Shown piece after piece: positions 1 to 12,498 of a DNA stretch of 64,000 bases. The notes under the pieces are model-generated. The model saw only the letters and a list, made by a program, of their open reading frames with translations, was not told the origin of the DNA and ran no database searches. Position 1 is the stretch's first letter. The number at the start of each line of letters is the position of its first letter. The stretch covers positions 3,401,335-3,465,334 of the forward strand of contig CM022670.1 in the NCBI GenBank assembly GCA_012295275.1, given 5' to 3'. This DNA is from Chrysomallon squamiferum. Taxonomy: Eukaryota > Mollusca > Gastropoda > Neomphalida > Peltospiridae. A program made the position numbers and the translations under genes.

Positions 1-208
1 CTACATAAAATACCATTTTTAGTTTCTTTTTATTAATTTAAAAAAAAAAGAATATTTACAGGAACATTTTCAAATAACCATATTTATATGTTTATTAAAC
101 TGCTTTATATTTAATGATAGGTTTAGTATTAATATTGAGTTAAGTTCATAAAATTTGTCCTCTTCATTTACTTAAAAATATATATATATATGTATATATC
201 TTTCACAG

Positions 209-2072
209 GAAAAATTTCAAGTTTCCCTGTTGCTGGATGAAAGCAAGCCACACAAACCAGTGGACTACAGAAATCTCTACCCACCAGATGTTACGTAAGG
301 GCTTCTTCCCACCACATATCTTTTTATTTTTGTTCTTACCCACCATATTTTCATCCATTTTACTAGTCTCTGTACTACAGAGAAAACCCAGTTGATAAGT
401 AGAATGATCAAATTCCAGCACTGATTACTATCAGAAATAACTGGGGATGGGTTAAAATGGTTTGGTTCTGTTTGTTCTCTACCTGAGGCAGTTTAAAAAA
501 TATATGTATAATATTATTTTGTTCTGTCTGTCTGTCTGTCTTCTCTCTCTCTAACATTAAATTCTATACACATAATATCACAGCTACAGAAAATGGTACT
601 GCACTGTTATTTTTTAACTTTTCTTTTTTTTTTTATACTTAGTCCTTAATAAAGACTGGAACGTATGAACAAAAAACCCACAAACACTCAAAAAAAACAA
701 CAACAACAACCAAAAACCCAAGAAAAAACAAAAAGAAATACAAATAAATAAAATATATGTATAGGAAATATACAGACTATATTTTGTTTTGTATTTAATT
801 TTGTATTATCAAATATATAACTAATCTTCTAACAGTGCAGACCCACAACAGCTGTGCTTGAACTTTCAGAGTTTGTAAATATAACACATATTGACTGATT
901 TGTCTATCTGGTGTAATGATCTTGTGCACAAGATTATCTCAAAATTTGATAATTCTTTACAAGTGAAATCACTAATTTTTATCAGTCTAAAATACTATAA
1001 ACCTATAAAAAATAATATAAAATATTTTATCTTCCAAATAAGACATTTTATTTCCCCCATTAGACATAACACAACCTACCATTAATAATATAAGGCACTG
1101 TATATAAGATATCAGTTAAGATAAAATAAATATTTAATCATAATTTTTGTTTTCATTCTTATATCTTTCTTTCAGCAATTTTTTTTTTCTTATCTGTTTT
1201 AAATTTACAATAAACTTTCCATAAATTCTGTTAAATTTACAATAATTATATCCATTAATTTATATAATTCTATTTTCAGTTCAAAAATAGCCTCTGAACT
1301 TGTTGAAGAAGAAGCTGAGGAGGAGGATAACCAACAACAACAACCTCAACAACAACAGCATGTAGCAGAAAAACCTGGGTTAGAAACAACAACTTCCTCT
1401 AGTTATTCGGATAGTGCTGTCTCTAAAGTATCGCTTCTTGCTAACTCTGCTGCCCATGGTGTCCCTAGTTTTTCTTCCTCTAGTGGTGCTGCCTCTAGTT
1501 CTGCTGTCTCTGATTCTTCTGCCAATAAGGAACATCAACAAGCAGAACCAACTGAGTTAAATGATCAGTCTGAACATACAGAAGTAAAAAGGTTCGAATA
1601 CAATTTCACATTACTCAGTTTTCAAATTGTAATCCATGTTCAAAACCATTTATTCATCTTCAGTAAACTGAAAATAGCCTCCCTCCCCCCCTGCTTTTTA
1701 TATGTTTAGAAAACTGGGGTTACAAAGAAAAAAATGACTTTAGAAATATAATAATTCAGAAAACAGAAATTATAAAAAGTAAAAAAATGTCCTTAGAAGT
1801 GTATTCATTTGGATCGGTTAAATAGAGTTTTGTTCTTTACTTTTTTTTTTTTTTTTTATATTCTAAATATATATTAAGCCTAGGCCCAGAAAAAACTGTA
1901 AAATCCAGAAATCAGGTTGCTAATCTTGGTGGATAAATGGTTAAACTGCTACCTGTATGATGAAAACATAAAATACAGCTTGATAAAATCATAATTTGTT
2001 TAGAGGTGTGCATATAAAAATAATATTTAAAATTTTAAATTAATCTAATTCTGAACAGTTATCTTTTCTTTT

Positions 2073-2164
<92 letters not shown>

Positions 2165-3057
2165 ACCCAGTAATTTATTTGTTAAAAAGTAATTTGGCAG
2201 AACAGTTAATTATTTTTTTTTAATTTAATTTCGATATTTAATCATAGTGTGATACTTGACGTGAAAACTGAGGATAATGAAAAAGCTACATATGTAGCAT
2301 ATGTACCCAAATGGTAACAACACAATTAAATTAATGGGATTTTTTTTTCACAAATTTAAGTTCTGTTTCATTTAAATTTTTAAGTTCTGAGTTGTTATTA
2401 TACCATGCATGCAAGACATAAACAACAACAGTAGCTAAACAAGAAACAAAATAAAAGTAATTAATTAATAAAGAAAGAAAGAAAGAAAAAATAAAAGAAA
2501 CAATGCAAATGAAATACAAACTGCAGAAACAACAACTAAAATCATCCCACTGTATTGATAGAGAAGATATATTACACATAAACACATTCATTTCAGTGCA
2601 TGCTGAAGTTTTTCTCTAGATATTTAAATTTTCTTTCACTTTCTTTTACTAATTTGCTTTTCTGTGCTTGATGTTTTATCTTGTTCTCTCTGTTTTTCAT
2701 ACTTGTTGAATTGGGATGTTTTCTTTTGGGATATATAATATATATATTATATTTAGCTTCATATTGTTAATTAACCTGACTTTTTAAAATTTATATTTTA
2801 TATTCTATTTATAATTAACCATAACTAGCTATTTTTCATTAAGTATGTTTTTCTTTAACTGGTAGTTTATAGTTTTACTTCTTAAGTACATATTTATTTA
2901 TATGTGTTTGTGAAATTTAGAATGTTTTAAGAAAACAAATGAACTTAAAATTATTATAATTATTCAGATTTTTCTTTCTTTTTTCTGACTTTTTAAGTTT
3001 CTTCTTCTATTTCTCCATTTTCATCATCATCTTTTCTCCCTCTCCAACTCACTCTCT

Positions 3058-3127
<70 letters not shown>

Positions 3128-3510
3128 GCCACTAACACTTTCTTCACTTCTGTTTATATTTTCTTTCTTTCCCTTGCCCTCTTTTATTATCCATTTTCTC
3201 TGTCTTATATATTAATGTCTACTGTTGATCCTGTTTTAAATGAATCAGTCTGAATTTCTGCATGCAGTGAGTTTGTGGATGATACTGTATGTAATGTGTT
3301 TGTATGTGTTACTTACTATATGTAATGTGTAGTATACATAGTCATGACCTGGTCAGCATATCTGCTATTCATCCTCATGGCAGCAACCTGTTCAGGAAGA
3401 GTATGAGTGACATCGATTCCAACAGAGACAAAGTTGAGATGCAGCCACATCCTAGTGGTTAGTTTGTTTTACATCTTACTAGTCAGTGACTGTTGTTATT
3501 GTTACTGTTA

Positions 3511-3571
<61 letters not shown>

Positions 3572-3612
3572 CATATTATTATTATTATTATATATTATTA
3601 TTATTATCATCA

Positions 3613-3652
<40 letters not shown>

Positions 3653-3929
3653 CATATTATTATTATTATTATTATTATTATTACTACACTTAATATTTTG
3701 AAATTATAATGGTATTAATGTTGAAGTTTATAATGACACTGATGCTGATGTTGATGTTGTAGGATCAGGCCGTTACATGGACATCCACAAATATCACGAC
3801 ACAGACTGCTGAGTTTTTAAAGTGTATATGCTTTACTCAACACTTGTGGTACTTACATAATTCTTTTGTTTTAACCCTTTCACTGCTGTGTGCTTTTGAC
3901 AAAAATGACACAAACTGATTAGATACATT

Positions 3930-4016
<87 letters not shown>

Positions 4017-4708
4017 TCTACTAATTTTTTCTGCATTTTTCATGTTTGTTATTTTATTTCTATGGTTTATTGTTAGAAAAGGGTTTTTTTTTTTTTTTTT
4101 GATTTCCGGCAGCTTTGCTTATTTTATACATGAAATCAAATTAGCACTGACAATTATCTGCATGCTTTAATTGTTGCTTATACACAATCTATTTAATTAG
4201 CTTTCATGTGAGGTTAATAAAAACCAATTTTACTTATCAGTAAGATATTTGTTTTGGTTGCAGTTACCTAAGGTTTTGTATTGTAAAAATAATTATAATT
4301 AATTAAAATATTTATATTTTGCAGTTTTTTGCCTGTGTTTGTATATATATATTTGTGCATATCTGTTTGTCAGTCTGTGTGTATGACAGTGGGTGCATTA
4401 TTTATTTATGTTACGTCTCTGTGTCCATTTTGTGTGTATGTATGTGAATTTACATTCTGTAATTCCATTGATAAAATAATTTAAATATTATAAATCATCA
4501 TTTCATTTTCAGTTGGCAATGCTAACAAATAAACTAAATTCCATTAAAAATTAATAATTATTTCCACAACTCTAGACCAAGTTAACAAATTCTTTTTTAT
4601 TTCAGGAGATCAGAAAATTATCAAAGACAAATCTTTGAGAAAAGTCAACCTGATTCTACAGTTCCCCCACCTTTTAATTATATTACAGCCAAACATCTGT
4701 CTCATTAA
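209..4708 (+). CDS. Anoctamin 3' end, plus-strand copy (gene X), partial at the window edge
   Basis: Three exons are visible: 209-294, 1280-1591 and 4606-4708 (stop TAA at 4706). All are joined in phase 2. The first aligns base for base in length (86 bp) with exon 18 of gene A and encodes the segment just after the last membrane helix (LLDE...VDYRNLY). The middle exon, 312 bases or 104 codons, is acidic, then glutamine-rich, then serine/alanine-rich, and can be skipped without changing frame. The last exon ends ...STVPPPFNYITAKHLSH. The upstream exons lie before base 1. All frames are open, so this copy may be functional. It is a paralogue or divergent allele of gene A. Confidence 0.75.
1280..1591 (+). 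CDS. Symmetric cassette exon: acidic, polyQ and Ser/Ala-rich cytosolic tail
   Basis: The acceptor TTTTCAG precedes base 1280 and a weaker donor (AAAAAG|GTTCGA) follows 1591. Its 104 codons begin SKIASELVEEE, continue with a run of Gln, and then a Ser/Ala/Val-rich stretch. The flanking introns are both phase 2, so including or skipping it keeps the frame. No counterpart exists in gene A, because the homologous part of the right arm jumps directly between sequences matching about 900 and about 2740. Confidence 0.65.
2074..2162. repeat. (AAT)n followed by (ATT)n, hairpin-forming microsatellite
   Basis: About 50 bases of AAT units switch to ATT units, making a perfect inverted repeat able to fold into a hairpin. 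It lies in the intron after the cassette exon of gene X. Confidence 0.85.
3059..3123. repeat. (CT)n microsatellite
   Basis: An uninterrupted CT tract in the last intron of gene X. Confidence 0.9.
3495..3683. repeat. (TTA)n microsatellite, interrupted
   Basis: A long TTA tract with TCA interruptions. The right arm has a much shorter tract at the same place (46387-46410). Confidence 0.9.
3931..4012. repeat. (CT)n microsatellite, left arm
   Basis: A perfect CT tract mirrored by (GA)n at 46053-46128 in the right arm. Confidence 0.9.
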
Positions 4709-7468
4709 TGATAAAATTAAAAGAAAAAAGCAACATAGAAAAAAAAAAAATAATAATAAATTAAGAAAAAAAAAATAAGAAAAAAGAACTGAAAAGAGAA
4801 AGAAAAAAAAGGAAAAAAGAATTAAGAAAGAAAACACCAACAAAGAAAAAAAAAAACCTGAAAGAAAATAAAACAAGAATAAAGAACAAAGAAATAAAGA
4901 ATAAAAATTAATAACATTAAAAAAAAAAGAAGAATTATCCACAGTAGACTTTTAATTTCAAGATAAACTCATTAATTATATTACTTCCATTTATAACAGA
5001 CAATATTCTGACAGTTGATATTTTATCAACGTCTTTTTAAAAAAATTGTAAACTGATAACTATTTTTAATAATTATTGTGTACTTGACTGAAACATATAA
5101 GACATTTTATCACAGATTTTATGACATAATGAGGTAAAATTGTGTACAAAAATGTTTGACCAAACTGACAGTTATTGACTCTTTGTCCTTTTTATTAATG
5201 TTGAAGAAAGAAAAGTAAGCTTTATCCATTTTTTTATTTTTTTATTTTTTTATTTTGCCTTTTAATTTAAAAACAAAGAAATATATATTACTTGTTTGTG
5301 TAGTAAGAAAATAGAGTTTTATAAATATATTTTCTAAAAACCATTAAATGTATCACTATTTTTTTAAATCATGAATGTTAATTATAATGCATGAAATTGG
5401 TGTCTTAAAATCACAATAATTATGATTTTTAAAGCTATTTATTTATTTATTTAACCTACCACAGCATAATACATTTTAACATGATAGCATCATGTCATAT
5501 AAATTGTGTATCAAATGTTTTGGTATGCTATATTCTGTGTAATAAAAAGGATTTAAATTGCGATCACTGAAACATATTTTTATAGTTAAGAATTTGTTTA
5601 TTTTAACCATAATTTTGTAAATAGAAAAATACAAGATATTTCCTTTTTTTTTAAATTAATTTATTTACATTTTGCACTGAAAACATGAATAATAAATTTA
5701 ATACATACTCAGTAGCTTGAGGTATATGATTATAAGTAATTAATTTAGCATCATGTGCCGTCTTATCTTAGTTAAAGTTCTTTAACATTTAAGTATGAAA
5801 GTAATGTTTTAAAAACTTTTTCCTTCTTAAAACATTTTTAATGCATATTTGAAATAGTGCCTTTTTTCTGAATCAGGAATTTTCTTTTTATTTATAAAAT
5901 GGAAATATCTATCAGGTTATTTAAATTGAAATAGTTATTGGACCTGACAATATATTATTATATTATACAATAAATTAACAATAAAGTTTAATTTTTGTTA
6001 TTTATTATTATTAAAATATTTTAGATTATCATTTTTTTTTTGTTACTATTTATTTACTGAAATGTTTAGATTAAGAAGTAAAACAAATTTGTTTAAAAAC
6101 ATGTGAAAAAATTTACATTTATTATTAAAGATGTTTATTACAATATTATATTTTTAAATTTCAATTTTATTTATTTATAATTAATTTATTAATATATTAT
6201 TATTATTATTATAAAGTAGAATTTTGTTATTCTGACTCGACAACCTTTCTTTCTGTATCAAATATTCAAATCCAAAACTTTAATTTTTATCATTTTAAGT
6301 AAAGTGCCTCTTATTCCATACTATTTATATCATTGTTGATTTTTTTTTTCATCTTCTTCTGTTGATTTGTTGTTGTTTTTTTTTCATTACATTTTAGTTA
6401 TTGTTTTTATTTATAATTATACCAACAATTTTTGCTCAACTGAAATACCTCAATTTTACTCCTTATTTTTATTTTGATATTTTTATAATTTATTGTGCCT
6501 TACTAATTGTTTATATTCCAATGTAATTTTCAGAATTATAAATGAAACTAAAAATTCTTTCAGGTTATATGTAACATATTAATTTATTCTGGTTTATTGA
6601 TTTATTTATTGTGATTGCGATTTTTTTTTTAATAATATTTATGACTTGTAATTTAAACATGAATAGTTAAAAATATTCATTTTATTTATTTTAATGTGTG
6701 TATATATATATATATATATTTAACGAGTTGTGCTGTAAGTAAAACTACAAAATAAAATACAAAATTATTTTAAAAATGATCAATTAATAAAAAATAGAAG
6801 AAAAACAGAAAAAAGAAAATTGTTATAGAAAATTCACAGACAAAAGAACAGCGCAATATATATATATCAATTTATTTACATTAAACAATATTTTCAAACT
6901 GTTTGCACTTAATACGTACATAAAAGTTATTTTCCTCAGTTTATAATTTAAAAAAAACAACCTAATAATAATAATAAAAAGCCATCACCCTTGTCTCATC
7001 TTTGCTAGAAGTATGTTTCTATATACAACCTGATTGTCATTTTCAGTTTATACATGTCAGTTTTTAAATTTGAATACCAAGTTGACCACACAGCATGTTA
7101 ACTGTGATAAATAATTGTATTTATAATAATTAATATTTTGTTTGTATAGTTTTGTTAAACTCTTTGGATCTGGATTAAGAGACATTGTCATTTTGTATTA
7201 ATGTTTGTGAATGGTTTTAGTATTTTGTATGTTTTTACATGGTGGCATACTTTGTTGTATTTATTTTTGTGTATTACTTCAATCTGTTAATTAAGTTCAA
7301 GATTAGAATATTATTGATAACAATAAAAATGACAAATTCATACCTGAAATATCTATATCTATATCAATCTTTATTTTCTGAGCCATTGAAATGGCGATAT
7401 TTTACAGTTCTCAGATTGTTTTGCATACACAAACTTTATTTCATAAACCAAATTATAAAAAATAATAA

Positions 7469-7507
<39 letters not shown>

Positions 7508-8376
7508 TCATGAAAGCTATCTATATAAACTGTATACAAAATACAAAATAATGGAATTTGTGTTTAGGTTTAGATAATTTTCTCTTCTTATGTCCTTGTA
7601 TTCCAAAATCAGAAAAATCCTGAAATCAGAAGCAATTCCAGTCCCAAGAATTTTAGAAAAAGCATCCATATTGTTGTTGTTGCTGATTTTAACATGTTGA
7701 TGTTAAGTTTGTTATTTTAAACTGCTGCATATGTATTTATTTCATAATTTAATAATTTGTTTCACAAATTTTTTTTACCACAGTTCATGACGAAGAACAA
7801 TCATTTATATTGAACTCTGTAGCAAGTCTTCTTTACATATATAGTGTACAGATTATCAAGAAAGTCATTATAATGTTGTACTTAAAGCTGTGATATTTTT
7901 GTTCATTTCAGTTGTTTGCTCATTTTAGTTGATTTATATTCATTCAGTGTTATCACATACACACATACATACATATAGATATGCACATATACACATATGT
8001 AAAATTTATTTGTAAATGAAATATCTTATTTACCTGTAATATTCTGAATTACGTGTAATGATAGTTATATAGAGTACCTGAGTACCTAAAACTTATATTT
8101 TGAACATTTATATTTTAATTTCTATATAATTTATACCTAACTACTTGTATATTAAATTTTTCTTTAATACATTTAATATCATAGAATTATTTATTCAGTA
8201 TTTGTGATTTTATTTTGTTAGCTATAATTTTATTACTATAAAGTCAACCTTTTGTTTCCGTCCGTAATCTCTTCTTATTGTAAGTATTATTTTTATTTTT
8301 AGAGATTTATTTTTTATCAATATATTCAGTAAATAATCAGATTCGTAACTTTTACAGAAAAAAAATAAGTTGGATA

Positions 8377-8410
<34 letters not shown>

Positions 8411-9089
8411 ACATATATATAAACTTTACTTTTAAATCTATAAATTTAAAATTTTAAAATTTAATAAACATCAAAGAAATAATTTAAAAAATTAATAAAG
8501 AAGTAAATAAAAAAGAAATATACCTGAATTTAGAAAATATGTAAATTAATAATAAAAAAAAAAAAAAAAGAAACAAAAAAATAAAATAATATAAAGAAAT
8601 AAATATTTTCTGTATTTTTATCAAACAATCTTGCAGAAAGAATGAATCACTATTGACTAAAATAAATATTAAATATATGTCTGAATATATTTGTTTAAAT
8701 TTATTATTTTCTGTAATTTACAAGTAAAAACAGCAGTTTTCATACTCTGAAATTATCTTTAGTTTTATTATTATAATTTTTCTTCTTCTTCTTCTTCTTA
8801 TTATTATTTAGTGGTGTTTATTTTCTCTATTTGTCCATTTTAAATTACAGAGTATAATTCACTGAATTATACTTCTTTCTTGCAGATTTTATGCTTCTAA
8901 ATCTGATTGTTTACTCATCATATATATATTAAATGCTTACAAATTTAAGTAGATTTATTTAAAATTTATTTATTAACATATTTTATTTCTATGTTTGATT
9001 ATTTATTTATTTATGTAAGTTGTGTCAATGATTCGCTTTAAAATTGTAATAATATAAATGGTGATACAGCAAACATATTGCACTTTTTA

Positions 9090-9132
<43 letters not shown>

Positions 9133-10863
9133 TTTTTTTTTTATTTTTTATGTTTTATTTTGTTTTTAAAGATGCATGTAATTTATTTTTATTGTTCTTA
9201 TATATTATTAAAATAGCCTGTTTCGACTTCATCTGAGTTTTTATTTATTGTCTTGAAAAAAGCAATTGATTCTTATTCAGATATATTATATGAGTTTTAA
9301 TGAGATACTATGTCCCTGAGTATTTAGAGTGAAATCCTGAAGCTTGATGCTTCACAGGATTGATCATGTTTGGCCCACACATCAGGCATTTTAACATTAA
9401 AGTATCAATGTGATGACGTAAGTACGTAAACAATGGTACCTTGCTGTTAGCTGATGAATTTTATTTAAAATAAAATGTACAATCTTTTTTTATACTTTTT
9501 TGAACAAAATTATATTAATAAATGACATTCTTAAAATGCATACAAGATTTAAAAAACAACAAAAAACAAAACAAAACGACACCAAACAAACAAACTCCAT
9601 TATTTAGTTTAATGGGATATTTCATGGTATTAAATTATTTACATAATATATATTGATAGTATTTTTCTGTACATCATTTACCACAATCTGAGTTCAATAA
9701 GCAGATTAATGTATTATAGGATTAACAAAAACAAATATATCTGTGTCTTGAGTAATAGTTTTGGTGTGCACTTGTTAAGAATATACAGGGTAGAATACTT
9801 ATACAGATACAGACACAAAAACAGAAACACATAAGAGACACAGTAACGTACAAACAAACATTCATAAATAGTTACATTCGCAAAAAAGGCATAACGTAAA
9901 TAAAAGATACGTACATAGATGCATTCATCCATCCATAACACATACATACATACATATATATATACATACAAACATACGAACATACATATATACACATCCA
10001 TATATAATATAAATACAGAAACAGAGGAAGCAACAAATCTACTGCACTGTCGGCTTGCATATATATACAAAATAAAAATATTCATTACTATAAATGAGCC
10101 TACTTTTTGTATACCTAGAGAAAAAGGAAAATCGTCGGTCATGAGGAAAAAAACCCATAATGAAATATTAAACTATATTTCAGATTGTTTCCTCTTTCGG
10201 TGAAATAAACATATTGGCTTATTCATAGAGGGACACATTCATTTTGTTGAGCAATTAACTCCCATTTTTGTTTGATCGTAACAAATGTAATTTATAGAAT
10301 GTACATGGTTTATTTTAATCAGGGGTATTTGAAATAAAAGATTAAAAAATATATATATTTCATTCTGAAAGATATAATTTATATAAGGTATATCATATTC
10401 GAAAATTTGAAATTGTCTCGTAATCGGTACATGTAACAGCGGTGACAAGACTATCATAGATAAAGAAGGTATACAGACTGATAGAGAGACAGGAAAGACA
10501 GAGAGCATAGATAGAGAATGGAAAAGAAGAAGCAGAAAACAGAGAAAGAGGAGATACATTTATATGTCGATCCATCCATCATCATAAAGCTATATTTGCA
10601 TCTGTTTATGTAACAGAATTTAATTAATAAATTAAAAAATTAATACGAATTTATCTAGGACTGCCTGTAGCATAATCAGTCAATTACTTATATCAGTTAT
10701 TTCAACAACTTGTTTTCAGAGGAAATAGGGCAAAATAAATAAATAAATAAATAAATAATATTAGTCCCAGCTCTAAACATACGAAGAGCTAATTTTAAAT
10801 GAACTAGTATCAGTTTTCTTAATGTGTACTTGTATATATAAAAATAAACTGCATTCTTTACTT

Positions 10864-10928
<65 letters not shown>

Positions 10929-11039
10929 ATACATACCCACTCATACGTACATACATAAATACATGCATACATACATTCACTTTCACTGTGCCATTTTTTC
11001 CGTACCCCCCACCTTTTACAGTACAAGACAATGTTCTCA
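4709..11039. other. AT-rich spacer between anoctamin copies, left arm
   Basis: I see no gene here. It contains poly(A) at 7477-7505, (GT)n at 8379-8409, (TTA)n at 9091-9131, a (GA)n tract at 10875-10925, and tetranucleotide CATA runs near 9940-9990. A less AT-rich stretch at 9330-9460 is well conserved in the right arm (35750-35880). Open frames here are simple-sequence artefacts. Confidence 0.7.
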
Positions 11040-11580
11040 TAGAGAGTTCAGTAAGAAATGGAATGACTCCACTGGAGAATTATGAACGTTCGATAAGAGA
11101 TGAAGATACTCTCCTGAAAAGTGGAGACAGATCTTTTAGAGATGCGAAAGTTTAGTACATATTGAGGAAAGGTCTTTTGAAAGAAATGATGATACACAAC
11201 TAACAAATGAAAACAGACAACTTGCAAATGAAGTTCCACCTCTAGAAAATTAAAATAATTCACTAACAAATCACAACATTGCTCTGAGACAAGAAAATAA
11301 TAAACCTGGAGATGATAACAATCAAAACAAAGATGAACCCAGATTAAACAAAGAGGAAATTAATCCTGAGGTACATCAGATTAATACAGAAATTAAAAGC
11401 CGAGTCAAACTAATAGGTTTTGAAGATTATGCAACAGCTGAAGGCAGAAGACCTGGTATTGGTCATGGGTATGGCTTTTTTATGTGCTCACGTCCAAATC
11501 AAGGTTCAGTCACGCCTATCTCATATCCGATCTCTGGCATAATTCACAACATGTTATACAATAGCAGTATAACATTATAA
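11040..11580 (+). pseudogene. Unidentified degenerate coding-like segment, left arm
   Basis: I do not recognise this. Plus-strand frames give charged, repetitive text (NYERSIRDEDTLL, then after a shift IEERSFERND and NENRQLANEVPPLEN). Then, after one TAA at 11251, the frame is open for 108 codons from 11254, rich in Asn/Glu/Lys and ending with GFEDYATAEGRRPGIGHGYG. It may have been a coiled-coil protein or a transposon accessory gene. The same stop and frameshift occur in the right arm. Confidence 0.35.
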
Positions 11581-12020
11581 AATAGTATAGTAATTATAAT
11601 GCAGAAAACTGGCCCAAACGTCTTTCTCGCTTACCAGATATTTTCTCTTTTTTCTTGAACTCTCTTTCACTGCAGTCAGAGAGATAACATCTCACACCCC
11701 TAGCCAATACTGACAGACCATTATTCTCCTGGGTTTCTTAAGATAACATCAGTGACACTATTTACCATATGTTAATGTCTCTAGTGTCTTGGAGGAATTT
11801 CCCAAGTACTTTACGTCTAAACAAGGAGAAATAAACCTCAGACAAATTAATGGTCTTTAGATTATGCTTGGTGTTTTTAGTTCAGTCCTTCACGTGAATA
11901 AACTGATATTCATAAATTTTTCATTTGATTTGTATGTAATATGAATTCCATGTTTAAAAGAATATGGCTCTTGGTCAATTCATTTTTCTAATCAAACATG
12001 TCACCTATCTATCTATAAGG

Positions 12021-12091
<71 letters not shown>
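11581..12091. other. Spacer with (TC)n tract
   Basis: No gene seen. A (TC)n tract spans 12024-12089, and its right-arm counterpart is (GA)n at 33069-33140, preceded there by (CA)n. Confidence 0.7.
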
Positions 12092-12092
<1 letters not shown>

Positions 12093-12430
12093 GTGTGACG
12101 GGTCTGATAAAAATAAAAATTTGTATGTCAGTAAAGTAATCAAATCTCGTCCCATCACAAAATAATAAACTATTCGGATTTCAGTATATATTCAGTATGA
12201 ATTATTTATCTCTCTTTTGAGGGACACTATATCTGAAAGACCAGAATCTGTTTTGTGACGGGTCTGATAAAAATTTGTATGTCAGTAATGTAATCAAATC
12301 TCGTCCCATCACAAAATAATAAACTATTCGGATTTCAGTATATATTCTGATATATATCTGTAGCGTCTTTTGATTCTGGTCTTTCAGATACAGTGTTCCT
12401 CAAAGAGATGATAAAACGTTAATTCATATT
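12092..12430. mobile_element. MITE-like palindromic element and repeated unit, left arm
   Basis: This is the mirror of 32697-33045. The inverted repeats (12196-12248 and about 12372-12428) have diverged from each other. The roughly 95-base unit bounded by TTTTGTGACGGG and CCCATCACAAAA occurs twice in direct orientation (about 12095-12197 and 12250-12350). Confidence 0.55.
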
Positions 12431-12498
12431 TTCACAATTACTCCGTAAGCCCCCCCCCCCCGGTTACTGTTTTTACGTACCGCAATCTAACATCCAAA

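Noticed and set aside
1588-1600. GGTTCGAATAC, resembling a tRNA B box
   Set aside because: No A box or cloverleaf is near. It spans the 3' splice donor of the cassette exon.
3407-3709. Open frames of polyTyr, polyIle and polyLeu
   Set aside because: They are three frames of one (TTA)n microsatellite and lack any domain.
3833-4170. Open frames of Arg-Glu and Leu-Ser repeats (also at 10822, 34136, 45912 and 46015)
   Set aside because: They are translations of (CT)n or (GA)n tracts on either strand.
4610-4942. Hydrophobic minus-strand frame of 110 codons
   Set aside because: It is the antisense of the terminal anoctamin exon and an A-rich tail, so the Phe/Leu content comes from A-runs.
7477-7505. 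Poly(A) run as a possible retrocopy tail
   Set aside because: There is no intronless coding sequence upstream and no target-site duplication. Similar A-runs are common in this spacer.
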